A stretch of DNA of 64,000 nucleotides from Roridomyces roridus (taxonomy: Eukaryota > Basidiomycota > Agaricomycetes > Agaricales > Mycenaceae). Every line of letters starts with the position of its first letter. Positions within the stretch are counted from its first letter, which is position 1. The notes beneath the pieces are model-generated. The model made no database searches. It was not told where the DNA came from and saw nothing but the letters and a program-made list of their open reading frames with translations. Location of the stretch: the NCBI GenBank assembly GCA_029378245.1, contig JARKIF010000017.1, positions 186,001-250,000 of the forward strand, given 5' to 3'. A program made the translations under genes and the position numbers. Shown here in pieces: positions 21,480 to 32,936 of the stretch.

Positions 21480-22790
21480 CTACCAATGTGAGTCGCCACA
21501 CCCTTCTAGAAGGAAACATCAACGGAAGAAAAAAAACATGGAGAGCAGAAAACGAACGGTGATATACCAAAATGCTTGATAGGTGTCAGTACCGCCCTCG
21601 GGCAAGATGACGACCATCAAGCTCGGGCACCCCCTTCATCTTCTGTACATAAGCAGCGCCGGAGTTCTTGAGCTGGTCGGCGATGTGCCCTTGGCCGTTC
21701 TCCCAAAACACAGAGCGAGCTTGCTGCCTATAGCAATGTGAGCTACGATGAAGAAAAAATAAGAAAAGAAGAACGCACCGACATCCCGGCAGCTGGCGGG
21801 TAACCCGTCGATCATATCGTTTGCGGTGTTCTCGCTGAAGCGAGTCTGGATAAGATGAGGAGAAGAAAGAAGACAAAGAGAAGAGAGAACGAACCTGGTG
21901 CTCGCAGATCACCACCCAACGGTCGATTGAAAAAGGCTTGAAAAACTTCTTGTCGACAATGTTACAAGCACCATCGCGGGGCGTCTGAGAAAAAAGTGAG
22001 CGGAAGAATGGAAAAGCAGGGGAAAAACGCACGATAGTCGACTGACGCGATCCAGCACCATCGGAGGCTTCAAAATCCGCGCCTGAACTTGAGCGGACCA
22101 GCAGTGTGCTCGAGGTGCATCTCAAACTCGCGGACATACTCGGACTGTCCGTACACGAGGACCTGGAGACCACCAACGGTACTGTTGAGGTGTTCGACGG
22201 GTTTCTTGGTCGCAAAGTGGAGGACCTATCAAAGTGGTTGGGCGAAAGGTACTCTCACACCTGCTTGCGCATCAGCTGTGGCCGGGAGGAACCTTGCACA
22301 GATCTAACGAAAATATGTCAGGAAGGGGAGAAAAGGAACGAACCCACAGGAATGACAGGAATGAGCGCGGCAGAGCTGATTACGAAAATCACGTCGGTGA
22401 ACCAGAATGTTCTGCGTCGTAGCAAAGGACTCGGCGATTCGGGCTGGAACGTGAGAGCCGACGCGCTGCCGGCGTTGGTGTGGGTGGTGGTGAAGCGTCG
22501 GAAGCGGATGCACCCGCAGTCGGGGAGGCAGAACCCCAGAGCGTCGGAGTCGTTCCGGAGACGTCGACGTTGATGTTGATGAGCATCGAGGCGGATGTAG
22601 TAGCGACGCCCTAGAAAACGCGTCAGCTGTGAAAGAGGATGGAGATGGATGACGCACATATGCAAGCTAAACATCCTTGGTCTCGCGCTGGTTCAGGGAA
22701 CGCGTTGAAGGGTAGTTGAGCATGGGTTGCATGCGAATGACGACGTCGAGAGCGGTAATTGGGGTCTGCGTGTGCGAGGATGAAGGGGGA
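21480..22790 (-). pseudogene. Argonaute (PAZ to start of PIWI), decayed and truncated
   Basis: Reading minus, recognisable segments in correct order are: ITALDVVIRMQPMLNYP (end of N/L1), MLININVDVSG (PAZ entry), DLCKVPPG and QLMRKQ (end of PAZ), HFATKKPVEHL (L2), YGQSEYVREFEMHL, QARILKPPM, TPRDGACNIVDKKFFKPF, GQGHIADQLKNSGAAY and LMVVILPEGGT (Mid), ending near KGVATHI. At least three frameshifts or small deletions separate these, and intron remnants are still present, so it came from genomic DNA. The PIWI catalytic part is absent; sequence there is replaced by a gene D-tail repeat. It would be an RNA-interference effector if intact. Confidence 0.75.
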
Positions 22791-22869
22791 GGATGAGCAG
22801 CTCCGACGCCAGTCCTGTTGAGTGGAACATTGAAGAATTGGGAGTCCAGGTTGTCGTGGAAGAGCCGTC

Positions 22870-23170
22870 GTGGTGGGAGAGGAAAGACAGACGGGTGCCT
22901 GTGGCTGTCATCTGGATTGGGCAGCTCACGCAAACTCTTAGTCTCGAATGCTCGCATTCTCGAGCTCTCGCAAGTTCTCAGTCTCAAATGCTCAGATTCA
23001 GATTCTCAGTATGTCGACTGTCACTACAACGTCTCAGATACTTGGAGAACTGACTCAAAGCGATCTCATTCAAAAGCAAGAAGACGAAATATAGAACATG
23101 GGATAAAACCCGGTCAGCCTCTACCTTCCCTCCTTGCGAGCTCCATGAGGCTCTTCCCTAGCAACTGGCC
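22870..23170 (-). repeat. Copy of the gene D 3' tail and flank
   Basis: Nearly identical to 26513-26800, including the last gene D exon (KSLMELARREGRG, stop near 23110-23150). It separates the Argonaute and Nup188-like pseudogenes. About 80 bp to its left are also shared with the left flank of the mitochondrial-type insertion. Confidence 0.7.
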
Positions 23171-23359
23171 AAAAGGGAACGTCTTCTGATATAGATTGAG
23201 TACGGGAACTGAAATATTCAAAGAAATCACGCACCGCAATTGCTGGTAGTCACTTGTTGCGCGATATCAAAGCAGTCGCCCTCCTGAAGGTACCTCCAAC
23301 TGAGATGCTCATCCCAGATCTCCGTATGGACGAATCAGATGGCACGAATGAGAACTTCT

Positions 23360-25836
23360 CCCTTCAACTGCTGGAACCGTGGCGGATAGACGGAAACGCC
23401 TCGAGCGCAAGTTGGCGGACAAGATGAAGTAACGCCAGGGTCATCGTATACCTTCCGCCAATACGTTCAGAAACCAACCCCACCGAGGCAAAGCCCACAG
23501 TACGATCTGCAGTAAAGAGCAGGGAGGTGGATCGAATGTACAGCCAGACACGATGTGCGTATCGTGGTAGGGCCAGAATGGCGGAGAGGACGCTCATAGC
23601 GGAAGTAATCAGCGCTGGTTGCTGTTGGTGGGGTGAAGACCAAACCTCCTCCAGAATTATCGTCCAAATACGGTGGCTGCGCTTCCGCCATGGTATGCGA
23701 GACGACAGGCTCCCCCGCTTCCAACGCCTGCATCAGCTGCTCTGCTTGCGCCGGTTATCTTGAGTCAAACTCCGCACAAGATTCAGAGCAGCAGCAATGG
23801 ACGCCTCTTCGACCCTTCCACCATCCATCCATCTCCATCCCAACACCCTCGAGCCGCAGGGTGACGACTTGTTGTTGCTGCCCAGCCCCATGCCTTGCAG
23901 ACGAGACGTCCTGGTACGCCCCACCGGATTGAATCAGTCGCCGATTGACGTAGTCAGTGAGAACTTCCAAAATGATTTTCCACCCTGCATGCTGCCAACA
24001 GCAACTCGGCGCCGTCGCTGCTCAAGAGACGGCCAGAAGAGCCTATAGGGAGTGTGAAGCCTCCGGGAAGCCGTATCTGACGCTGATTCGCATAACTGAT
24101 TCCGATAGACGTATGCGGGTGGCCATATCATTCAGGCTGTCGCTCGTACAGTGCGTAGGGACCGGTGGCAAACGCCAGAGGTACAATTTGCGAATACGTA
24201 GACAGCGTTTCGATGTAGTAAAACACATGGCGCGCGCACGAGTCCAGTGCCGCCGCTTGAGACGCCGGTCGTGCTTGTCTGCCCGCTTGAGTCGAGCAAC
24301 AGTGTCGAGGAATCCAGCACCAGCCATGGCACGAAGGACTTGGATGAGGGGTTTGAAATAGATAGGAAAGCGTGCACGAGCGACATCGAATATGGCCCGT
24401 CGCGCGGATGAGACATGCCAGTCGGATTCCCAGTACTGAGCACATATCTGAGCCACGGACTAGATCGCCGGTAAGGATTTGGTTGTTAAGAAACAGCGAA
24501 AAGACGCACCTTGCTCTCGCTGCGACCGAACAAATTTATTCAGGCTTGAATGAGGATGTCAAACTGGGGGATTGATTCGACCGGGGCGAGTTCCACTATT
24601 GCGATGAGGAGCCCTGGAAGCGGTGTGAGCGCACGTGGCGGAAGAAGTGGAGAAAGATACCTTTGAAAACAGACCGATATGCAGTAGCATTCGGATCCGT
24701 GACCACAGAGGCGCGTTTCCACGCCCCAGACGTGACAAATAGCGGAGAACTCGTGAGATAACTGAGCATGAAATCCATCAAGGCTTGGTTGTAAGGACGT
24801 CCGCGTCATGATAACATGCGCCGGCTCTCGGTCTTTCGAGTACGCCCGACTCAGGTGGGGTAATATCGACTCGAAAAAAGGTCGATACGTGGCGGGTTTT
24901 TCGTCCAGCTGCGCCTCCGCCGCCGCCAATCGAGAGTACAAAGGCCCGGGCAATGTAAACACACGCGTACTGCCCTTTGTCGTTGGTTGTGATCATCTCG
25001 TGTAAGCGCTGTAACGAACTGGGGGACGCCGCATAAAAGTTCTTGTCCTGCGGGTCGGCGGATATCTCGATGAGGTTTGTCGGATCGGCAAGAGTTTCGA
25101 GTTCGGGGACCTCAAGCATGATGAGGCTCCACACCGCAGCAATGTCCGGTGCTATTTGCAGCGCTTTTTCGTCCATCAGCAAAGGCGCGTTGAGCTGCGA
25201 CGCCCCGAGGCTGGTATCGTACGCCGTTGTGAATATCTTGAGAACAATTGGGCCATCGCACTTGACATAGTCCCACATGGCGGCAAAAAGGACGACGACC
25301 TGCTCCGCACTATTCTGCCTCGCGTCTCTTGCCGCCTCGCGAGGATTCCTGTGCATCGTTTCCGGCACTCTGTAGCGCGTCTTGCACACGAGCTCATCCA
25401 CCACATCCTCGGCAAATGTCTGCCCGTCCGGTATGAGTTTCGGCACAAAGCTCGACGCAAACTCGTACAACGGGTCTGAAGCCCATTCGCAGGCAACAGC
25501 GGCAAGAGTACCCCGCAGCACGGACAGCCGTCCCGAAAAACAAAACGCGGAGAGAAAGGATGGTGTCTTACACATCGACGAGGTTGGAGCGCGTCGACGA
25601 TTCGCCGGACATGAAAGGTGGTTGAGGTCGAAGACAGTGATCACAAAAAGGAAATTGCGGCAATTGTTTGCGGGGGAGGCAAGTACATCCATCGTATGAC
25701 ACCACGAGATTGTGCGCGTAAGACGAGGATGACGACCTGTTGTGGGAGGGCGAAGGGGACGCTGGATCGAATAGCGCCGACGCCCGTCCCTGTTGAAGCA
25801 GTGACATGGACCATTGGTCGAAGAATTGGGAGTCCA
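23360..25836 (-). pseudogene. Nup188-like nucleoporin gene, decayed
   Basis: Minus-strand segments in order resemble a fungal Nup188 scaffold nucleoporin: a long helical part (24778-25692, e.g. SLQRLHEMITTNDKGQYACV), LMDFMLSYLTSSPLF, APVESIPQFDILIQA, then AQICAQYWESDWHVSSARRA and ARARFPIYFKPLIQVLRAMA, and GWKVILEVLTDYVNRR-like sequence further on. A TGA replaces an expected Trp before INLFGRSES, and several frameshifts break the rest. The family call rests on the RARFP...PLI..LRAM block and helical layout and is less certain than the pseudogene call. Confidence 0.5.
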
Positions 25837-25842
25837 AGAGCC

Positions 25843-26512
25843 AGATAAAATTACAATTCAATTATTTTACTTTTTACTGGTTGCTTCTAAACCCCGATTA
25901 AAAAAAATTAAAAAAAGACTCAGATATAGTAAAAATAATCGTTTACGATTACGCGGTAATCTAAAATATTATAAAATTTTACAATGTGTGTAAAAGTAAT
26001 TTTAAAAATAGTTATTAAATTTTAATCTCCCAAGAAAATTAACCTCCCACTCGCTACGCGAAAAACGAAGTATTAACGATAAATAAAGCTTTAAGCATCA
26101 ATTCCGACCAGCTAAAACAGGTTAGTTTTTTCTGATTGTATTTTTTGCTCTACCTATTTTTTATTAAAAATGTAAACAAATTCCTGCTTTTTACTTATTT
26201 ATTGTTAGAAGGCGAAGCAGGCGAAGCAGGCGAAGCAGGCGAAGCGCTTCGCACCAATAGAACTTAAATTATTAATAGTATCATAAATAATATTTTTCTC
26301 ATCAATTTCAGCGTTTTTACTTAAAATATAATTATCTATAATAGCTTTTTCAATAAACATTTCATCATTTAATAAAAACCCACCTAAATTATCTTTAGTA
26401 AATTTCTTAGGTTTTACTATCATAGGTAATTTATCGGGTATGTTTAAAGGAATCTTATAATTTATATTTTTAATGTAATTTTCTACTTTTTTAGAAGCTT
26501 TAATATATTGAG
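25843..26512. mobile_element. Insertion of mitochondrial-type DNA with linear-plasmid RNA polymerase fragment
   Basis: 670 bp of about 75% A+T replace 3 bp of a sequence that is uninterrupted in the copy at 22.87 kb; flanks are AGAGCC on the left and GTGGTGGG on the right. The minus strand (26508 to about 26210) stays open and encodes KLPMIVKPKKF, LGGFLLNDEMF and IIYDTINNLSS, the region before the palm of phage-type RNA polymerases, in the form found on linear mitochondrial plasmids of fungi. A GGCGAAGCA tandem (26211-26245), common in mushroom mitochondrial DNA, follows. The A+T-rich rest has no gene. Confidence 0.75.
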
Positions 26513-26757
26513 GTGGTGGGAGAGTGAAGGAAGACGCGTGCCTGTGGCTGTCACTTGGATTGGGCAGCTCACGCAAGCTCTTAGTCTCGATGCTCGCATT
26601 CTCCAGCTCTCGCCAGCTCTCAGTCTCAAATGCTCAGATTCAGATTCCCAGTATGTTGACTGTCACTATAACGTCTCGGATACTTGGAGAACTGACTCAA
26701 AGCGATCTCATTCAAAGCAAGAAGACGAAATATTTTAGAACATGCGATAAACCCCGG

Positions 26758-27723
26758 TCAGCCTCTACCCTCCCTCCTTGCGAGCTCCATGAGGCTCTTC
26801 TGGGAGTACGCGTTCAGCCAAGGAACGTATTAAATAGTTTTCATACCTTTTGTTTGTTCATCCAGCCAGAATGGATCGCCAGCTGAGCAATGGCATGGCG
26901 AGGGAAGATCTTGCACTCAAAGATCCTTAGCACGCAAGTTGGAGTACGCGTAAAGCACGCACCATTTCACGGAGAGTATGGAGATGCAGCAAGAATTCGG
27001 GGTCGAAATCATCCGGAGCTGTAGCTCGATGGGTGTAAGGGTGGTGACGGGGGCGAGAACAACTGGTTCGGACGGCAGGCATGAGCTGCAGGAGAGCCTT
27101 GAGAGCAGGAAACGGAGTAGGAAGGACTCATACCGGTGGATACAGTTTGAGTAGATGCAGGAACTCTTGAGTGATTTGGTCCTGGTGTGGATCTATTTGG
27201 TGGCATTTATACCGTGACCCGGTGGACGAGTTGAAAAGGCACCAGCGCCGTTCAATGCTCTCGATGTACATGTTTGAGAGCCAGGTATAACCAGACCTTT
27301 GCGCTGGAGGGAAACTGACTTGAATTGGCGAAGAAATGAGAGCAACACGGCTCACATCAAGACTTGCGGAAAGAATGGCCCGAGGTCCTTTGCGTCCCTT
27401 ACTCTCCAATACTCTCGAAATCGAATCTTGCCCTACCCAAGGTCCTCAATGACCTCAATGAAATCATGAATTCAGTTTGGTGCTGAAGCTGTACAAAGGA
27501 CGCGCGTATACGAGAACGGAAGTCGTGTAGGTCGTCTGAAGGATTTGTGAGTGGCAATCCACCGAGACAAGGCTTGCACGCGCTTACCAATTGTCTCGAC
27601 AGCGGTAGACCGTGCTCCACTGTGGTATGTAGCACATCGGCCGACCTCGAATACCACCGTGACTTCCGCTAGTAAACCATCAAATTTCCATCCTGCATGG
27701 CGCGTGCGTTCACGACGTCCACG
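26758..27723 (-). CDS. Gene D, left copy (unknown function)
   Basis: Six exons, complement(26758..26799,26847..26909,26963..27085,27134..27362,27403..27535,27588..27723), 242 codons in one frame, introns 40-53 nt. Segments include VTVVFEVGRCATY, SFVQLQHQTEFMISLRSLRT, FPRHAIAQLAIHSGWMNKQK and a last exon KSLMELARREGRG. I do not recognise the family. A near-identical inverted copy at 57.7-58.7 kb keeps all exons and splice sites, which supports the model. The first exon begins after an acceptor-like TTAG and has no ATG here, so the 5' end is unresolved; it abuts the last exon of the next gene upstream. Confidence 0.6.
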
Positions 27724-28464
27724 CTAACCTGAGACTGGGCTTCTTGGGCGTCCAAGACCGGCCTGTCGATGCCCTGAATATCGCAAGGTTAGTTTGGCGT
27801 AGTAACTGTAAGCCCAGGCTCACCTCGTCGTCCTTGAAGAGCATGATGGGGACGACCTCGTGTGCCGTATACGAGTTGACACCCTCCACTTGTGTCACTT
27901 CCTTCCGGGACGAACTCGTCCGCGGCCGGAGACCTCTGTTCGTAAAGACCCAGCGTTGGTCAACGAGTGCGGGGCGCGTGGCCCCCGAAACAACGTCCGC
28001 TGAAGCTCACTAGGTTAATCATCGGCATGAACACTGAAGTTACACTCACGGTGGAACACGATGAAGATTTGCCCAGGCTCTGGGGTCACATCCTTACCCT
28101 TCTCCACCACCAACTCCCTCGGTTCCCCCTCGATGAGGACTCGCTCAGCGATACTGACGGGCGCCAACCCCAACACAGTATACACGCAATAGTGCAGGTA
28201 CTCCATCGTGCTGGTGCAGCTCGCGGAGATGAGGGCGATGTCGATTTCAAGGTAAGCTTCAGGGTTGTCTTGAAGGAGCATGAGCTTAACCGTTCCCGCC
28301 GGCATGAACAGCGGTGGCGTGGCGGGGGCGGAAGGCGCGGTGGAAGGAGGGGGAGGAGTAAGGTACCCGGACTGCGATTCAGAGGGTGTGGGGTATGCAG
28401 AGCTACGCGCGGCGACGAGGCTCTCGTTCTGTTGGTTTCTGCGGGACCAGAATTTGAACAGCAT
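27669..28464 (-). CDS. Hypothetical protein, 231 aa, 3 exons
   Basis: complement(27669..27773,27824..27999,28050..28464). The start MLFKFWSRRNQQNESLVAAR is followed by a Pro/Thr/Ser-rich stretch and a compact domain (MLLQDNPEAYLEIDIALISA, YCVYTVLGLAPVSIAERVLI, GQIFIVFHPD). Exon 2 ends VNSYTAHEVVPIMLFKDDE. Not recognised. The last exon overlaps, in another frame, the first exon of gene D inside the duplicated segment, so the original 3' end was probably replaced by the duplication and the C-terminal 30 residues are doubtful. Confidence 0.6.
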
Positions 28465-28559
28465 GGGCGGGCGAGCTCAGAGTAACGGGGCTTTGGTTTG
28501 CGAGCAGGTGGTTTGTCGGGGTGTTTTAATGTCGCTCTCATGTACATGACACAGGGCCT

Positions 28560-29100
28560 GAGCCGTCGTCATCCACGCCTCATGTCGATTGTCCAACTAA
28601 CTATCGTCGATTTAATCTTGCAAATGGATATCGAGGCGAAGGAGGGCCTTACCAAACAACCCTCCGATTCCATCGAACTCTGTCCGAGCCAGGGTCGATT
28701 GAGCTGACGTGCGAGGCCTCCACCATCAGCCCTGGGCGCCTTTTAAGAGAGGGGAGCTGATGAGCGAGTGAGATGGTGAGCTGGTGAGCTAGTGAGATGC
28801 AGGCGTGTTGAGTTGGGTGACTTGACTGTGGTAGAGGGAGCATGAGAGAAGGTGGCCACTACGGTGAGCTATATGCATCAAGTACGCTCCTTTGATAGCA
28901 AGAGTGTTGATAGTCGTTGGAAGGATGGTCGGTTTGCAGCAAACTCGCTGCCCACTGGCCCACTGACAACATGAGAGAGGTTCGGAGAAGGTGAGATCGT
29001 GAGATAAGCGGGTCTAGTGACACATTGGGCAGCTATCGCATTGCTCTACTATTTGGTGAGATACATTGGGCAGCTATCGTATTGTACATCGGCTCTACCA
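28560..29100. other. Non-coding spacer with short direct repeats
   Basis: Holds GAGCTGGTGAGCTAGTGAG-type short repeats (28740-28800) and two copies of a 25-bp ATACATTGGGCAGCTATCG-containing unit (29020-29085). No gene seen. Confidence 0.5.
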
Positions 29101-29104
29101 CTAT

Positions 29105-29371
29105 TTAGTTAGATACAGCGTGAGGGAACATTTCAAAGCGCTCGAGCATCCGCTCCTTCAAACCGGTCTTGTAAGCCACCTTTACATCATCCGACAGTTG
29201 CTTGACCGAGCGACAGCCAAGGTCGACGTATTGGAAAAGGGCGGCACCCGTCCATGCAGCAACGGAGCCACGGACAGCGCGCTCGGTCTTGAGTTTGGAG
29301 TTGTAGTGGGTGTAGAGCGCGGAGGGAAAGAAGAGATGACATGGTGGTGTTTGGGCTTTCGGAGCGGGCAT
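29105..29371 (-). CDS. Small hypothetical protein, 88 aa
   Basis: Single exon from an ATG: MPAPKAQTPPCHLFFPSALY, then YNSKLKTERAVRGSVAAWTG and a charged helical C-terminus ending HAVSN. Codon use (third-position C) is like the other genes, and the opposite frames are poorer. No family recognised. It lies beside a dispersed repeat. Confidence 0.4.
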   Translation of the reverse strand: MPAPKAQTPPCHLFFPSALYTHYNSKLKTERAVRGSVAAWTGAALFQYVDLGCRSVKQLSDDVKVAYKTGLKERMLERFEMFPHAVSN

Positions 29372-29479
29372 CGAAGTCTTTTATATGCATTCTGGCGGAC
29401 CAAGCGGGGCTCTGGTCTTGACCAGTGTCAAAGCGCGCCTATTCCGTTGAGTGGTGGAGAATGATCGCTGTAAAAGGCG

Positions 29480-30660
29480 TCAAAAGTTTTCGAATCTGGA
29501 CAATGGGAGACTGCATACCTTCAAAACTGAGGCTTGGACAAAATAGGAGGATATAAAAGAAGGGTCGAGTAGAGCCAGTAACCCTCCACCTGGAGCCGTC
29601 CCGCGAAACGCGCCCTGGAGCACCAGGCCCTGGGCGTCACTCATCCGGTTCGGAACGGGGAGCTCGCTACATATGCCCGTCGTCTCGATCACCAAATGTG
29701 CACTGGAGCACCGCGTCGTCGGGACTTGGCACTTGGCACGGGTGAGGGAGCGACGTAAAAGACAGCCGTGTGTCCGCCTCGACGTGGAGAGTAGCCAGGT
29801 CTTTTCGTCATCTGTAGACACGATGAGGCGGGCAAAAACGTACGCAAAAAAGGAACGTACTTGCGAGAGGAACAGACTCCGAGACAGGCTGCAAGGAAAT
29901 TGCGTTCAAGACCGGTGTCGATGTCTCCAAGCTGTCGAGTCGGAACACGAGGTGACAGAATTGGGCAAGCTGACGCAGACCCGCTTCCGACGCAGTGGAG
30001 AGCCAAGAACCATCCAATGCTATCTCGTTGTAGGCCACAGGTCGGTTTGAGTATGAACAATCCAATGCTGCCTCGTCTTGGAGCTCTACGTTGAATTTAG
30101 AAACGTGAAGACTGCCTGATGGTGGGTAAACGACCATACCCTGCGACATCTGGCCGCCACTGGCCCGTTGGGCCACAAACCGCTCGCCCGGTGTCGACGT
30201 CTCCAATCTGTCGAGCCGAACGGACGTTGAATGGCCAATTTGAACAACGACGACAGTAGAGAAACTGCGAGGGTCGGAACACGAGGTGACAGAATTGAGC
30301 AAGCTGACGCAGACTCGCATCCGTCGCGCAGTGGAGAGTAATGAACCATCCAGTGCTATCTCGTTGTAGGCTACAAGTCGGTATGGATTCACCCGATACG
30401 AACTGCTGCAAGAGACGATTGGCGACCCAATCTGCGCGATGTCGAAGACTCACGCACGCAAGAGCCGAACCTCAGCGAGAGATGCCAGAATTGACCAAGC
30501 TGACTATTCCGAAGAGGAGACTCAGTGAGGACTACACATGTAAACAGCCATATCAAGCATGTCTTTGCGACATCGGCCCAACGGGTTTTCCTTAGTCGAA
30601 AGCATTCCCTTTTCTGCTCGCAGCTCGCCCTCCATTCATTATTTACCATCTACTCAGCTA
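29480..30660 (+). repeat. Dispersed repeat R2, left-arm copy
   Basis: Block present inverted at 51660-52200 (matching 30150-30660) and 54960-55370 (matching 29480-29905). The recurring core is GAGCAAGCTGACGCAGACTC followed by GCATCCGTCGCGCAGTGGAG, here at about 29962 and 30296. A TATA-like GATATAAAAG lies at 29549. No coding frame is conserved between copies, so it behaves as an unclassified non-coding repeat. Confidence 0.7.
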
Positions 30661-31117
30661 CGCCAGAAGTCGCGCTCACTGGCCCGCTGTCTTGGCAACG
30701 GCGGGGACAAGGAGTCGGAACGGAGGTCGACAGCCGAAATGCGCAGCGACAACCGGAGCGAAGAGCTAATGCTGATATCCAACTAACATGCCATGGGACA
30801 ACCAGGCGATTGAAGAGAGACAGAGGAAATATTCGTTAACATTGAAACCTATATTACATCGCTCTCAAAAATCCGCACGGGTTGATCCAAAGCAGCCTCC
30901 GGCATCGCTGAAGAAGTCATGAGCACATAAAATCGACATGACATCGCAGGGTTCTTACTGCCGAGCACGATGGGTAGAGTTTTCAGCTCCTCCGACGTCA
31001 ATCTTGGCTGAGAACCAGTTTAGTGAATGATCAAATGCACACAACACTCACCAGTGGCACAAACCACGACGCTGCGCCTCTTTTGACCATCGCCCCTTCC
31101 ACAAGCGGTGGCACCTG

Positions 31118-32936
31118 TCACAGGGACGCAGTGCTACTCCGTGCGACCTTCCGCGACACAACCTCGACGTCAACGGCCTTGCGTTTGAGGAGTGCTGCGC
31201 CAGTCTTGCCCTGCGGCGCGGCAGGCACCGTGTCGTCTTCTTCTTCGGTAAGAGGTGACTCGGGGCGTTGGTTCATCACCGTTGGGATCGTCACCACAAC
31301 CTTCACCTTCTGGTCGTTTCCATTGCCATGCTCGGTGTTCTGCTGCTGGGCTCAGAAGTCAAGGCACACAGGCACGTGCGGAGAAAGCTCACCGCGGGTG
31401 GGTGGACTGGTACAACGGCTAGGTTCGAAGGAACCACAGATCCCATACTTTGGACCTGCGGGACCGTGTGTTGCGGAGCCTGGGAGGGAGGGGCCGCTAT
31501 CGAGTCCTGGCTGATCCCAGCCTGTCTCTCATGTTAGAATCCGGGGATGTGGAACGGAGTGTAGAAAACATCACTTTGGCGTTAGGTTTCCTCTGGCCGT
31601 TCTCGGACTCTGTAGTAAAAGGGATCAGGTGAGAAGGAGCCGCGAAGTTCATGCTCGGCATGTTCTCGGCGATCTGGTCCTCCGGGGTTGGGATTGTAGC
31701 ACCACCCCGGAAGGTGAATGGGTTGCTCGCACCAAACGACGACGTTTTGGTGAAAAACTCTGCAAGAAGCCAGATGTCCGAGGTGGTCATAACACGAGGA
31801 TCGCCAACAGAGACGGGGGGAGCCAACGATGGGTCAACGAACAGGTTGGGGTCGAGATCTGATGCCAGCCATTCCGACCCTGGTCCTGTGCGCTCTGCAT
31901 TTTTCGTTAATTTGGAGAGGACGGTGAGAGGCAGAGGAAGGCATACTCCAGAGCTGGTCTAGATAGGATGATAGAACGATGACCAGTTCTTGGGGTGCGA
32001 TCCGCTTCAAATCGACGGTAGGAAAACGGGGAATGGCTTGGAGTGCGCGGGGATTGGTGGCCGGGACGTCGTCATTGACGCTCAAACCTGGTGACTCGAT
32101 TAATGATCATTCAGTGAGGCAAGACGACCGTGCTGCTCACGGGGAATGACACCGTCTGCGTACTGGATCCACACCGCATGGAAAGCGGCCGAGTCCACGT
32201 CCGGGATGTTATTGGCACCATGGGCGTTAATTCTGGGCCTACGGTCAAATTCAAGCGGGGGAGATAACGAACCACATACACGCCATGTTTCAATTCCCCG
32301 TCCTGCGTGCGAAGTGCCCAGAGAGTGAAGGTCTCCAGATGGCCGGCCTGCCCCCCGCTCGACAACGTCCGCAGCGCTCTAGTTGCGGCTCTTCCAAAGT
32401 CGATCGCGTTCCTGTTGTACGGGATCATCAAATGGGTCAGACTCCAGAAGGAATGGTACTGACGCTTCGACTGTGTTTCCAAGAAGGGCGGCTCGCACCT
32501 CGTAGTCGTCCCTGACCGCAGCCCCTAGCGCGGACCACATCTCCAGCGCAGCGAATTCAAACGCCACGTCGTCAGGGTGCTCGGACTCTTGCGCTTTGGC
32601 GAGTATGGCGGATTTGTTCTCCTGTTCGAAAAGGCTGCCGCCTGACAGGGGGTAGAATTCGACCAGGCACGGGATGCGTCTCCGGGTAATGGCGTTGCCA
32701 AAATGCCTCATGATTCGCTGCAAGTGTTTGAGTTCTCTGGGAGCATAGGTTGTTCAAAGTCTCACATCCCCGGCCTTGACGTCGGCTCCTTGGAACAACG
32801 GCGACGCAAGGATATGACCTTTGAACAAGTTTTTGAACCGCGTCGTTTCAGCGGGGGAGCAGGTGTCGTATTTGGCGAACAGCGCGGCATGAAATTTGGT
32901 GATAAACTCGGTTTGCGCTTTGGTGAACGAGCTCAT
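31118..32936 (-). CDS. Agaricomycete-expanded family protein with HMG-like LFxxEN...MWxxL domain, 8 exons
   Basis: Eight exons, complement(31118..31345,31393..31521,31575..31894,31947..32087,32141..32232,32280..32411,32464..32717,32766..32936), 488 aa in one continuous frame. Order: helical N-terminus (MSSFTKAQTEFITKFHAALF), SLFEQENKSAILAKAQ...MWSALGAAVRDDYEVRAA (resembling an HMG-box-like helix pair found in many mushroom proteins), FGRAATRALRTLSSGGQAGH, a variable middle, and a basic tail (LLKRKAVDVEVVSRKVARSS) that could be a nuclear signal. Function unknown. Partial copies at 48.8 and 53.7 kb keep the same first introns. The last exon has a CAGCAG acceptor, so a one-codon difference is possible. 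Confidence 0.75.
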
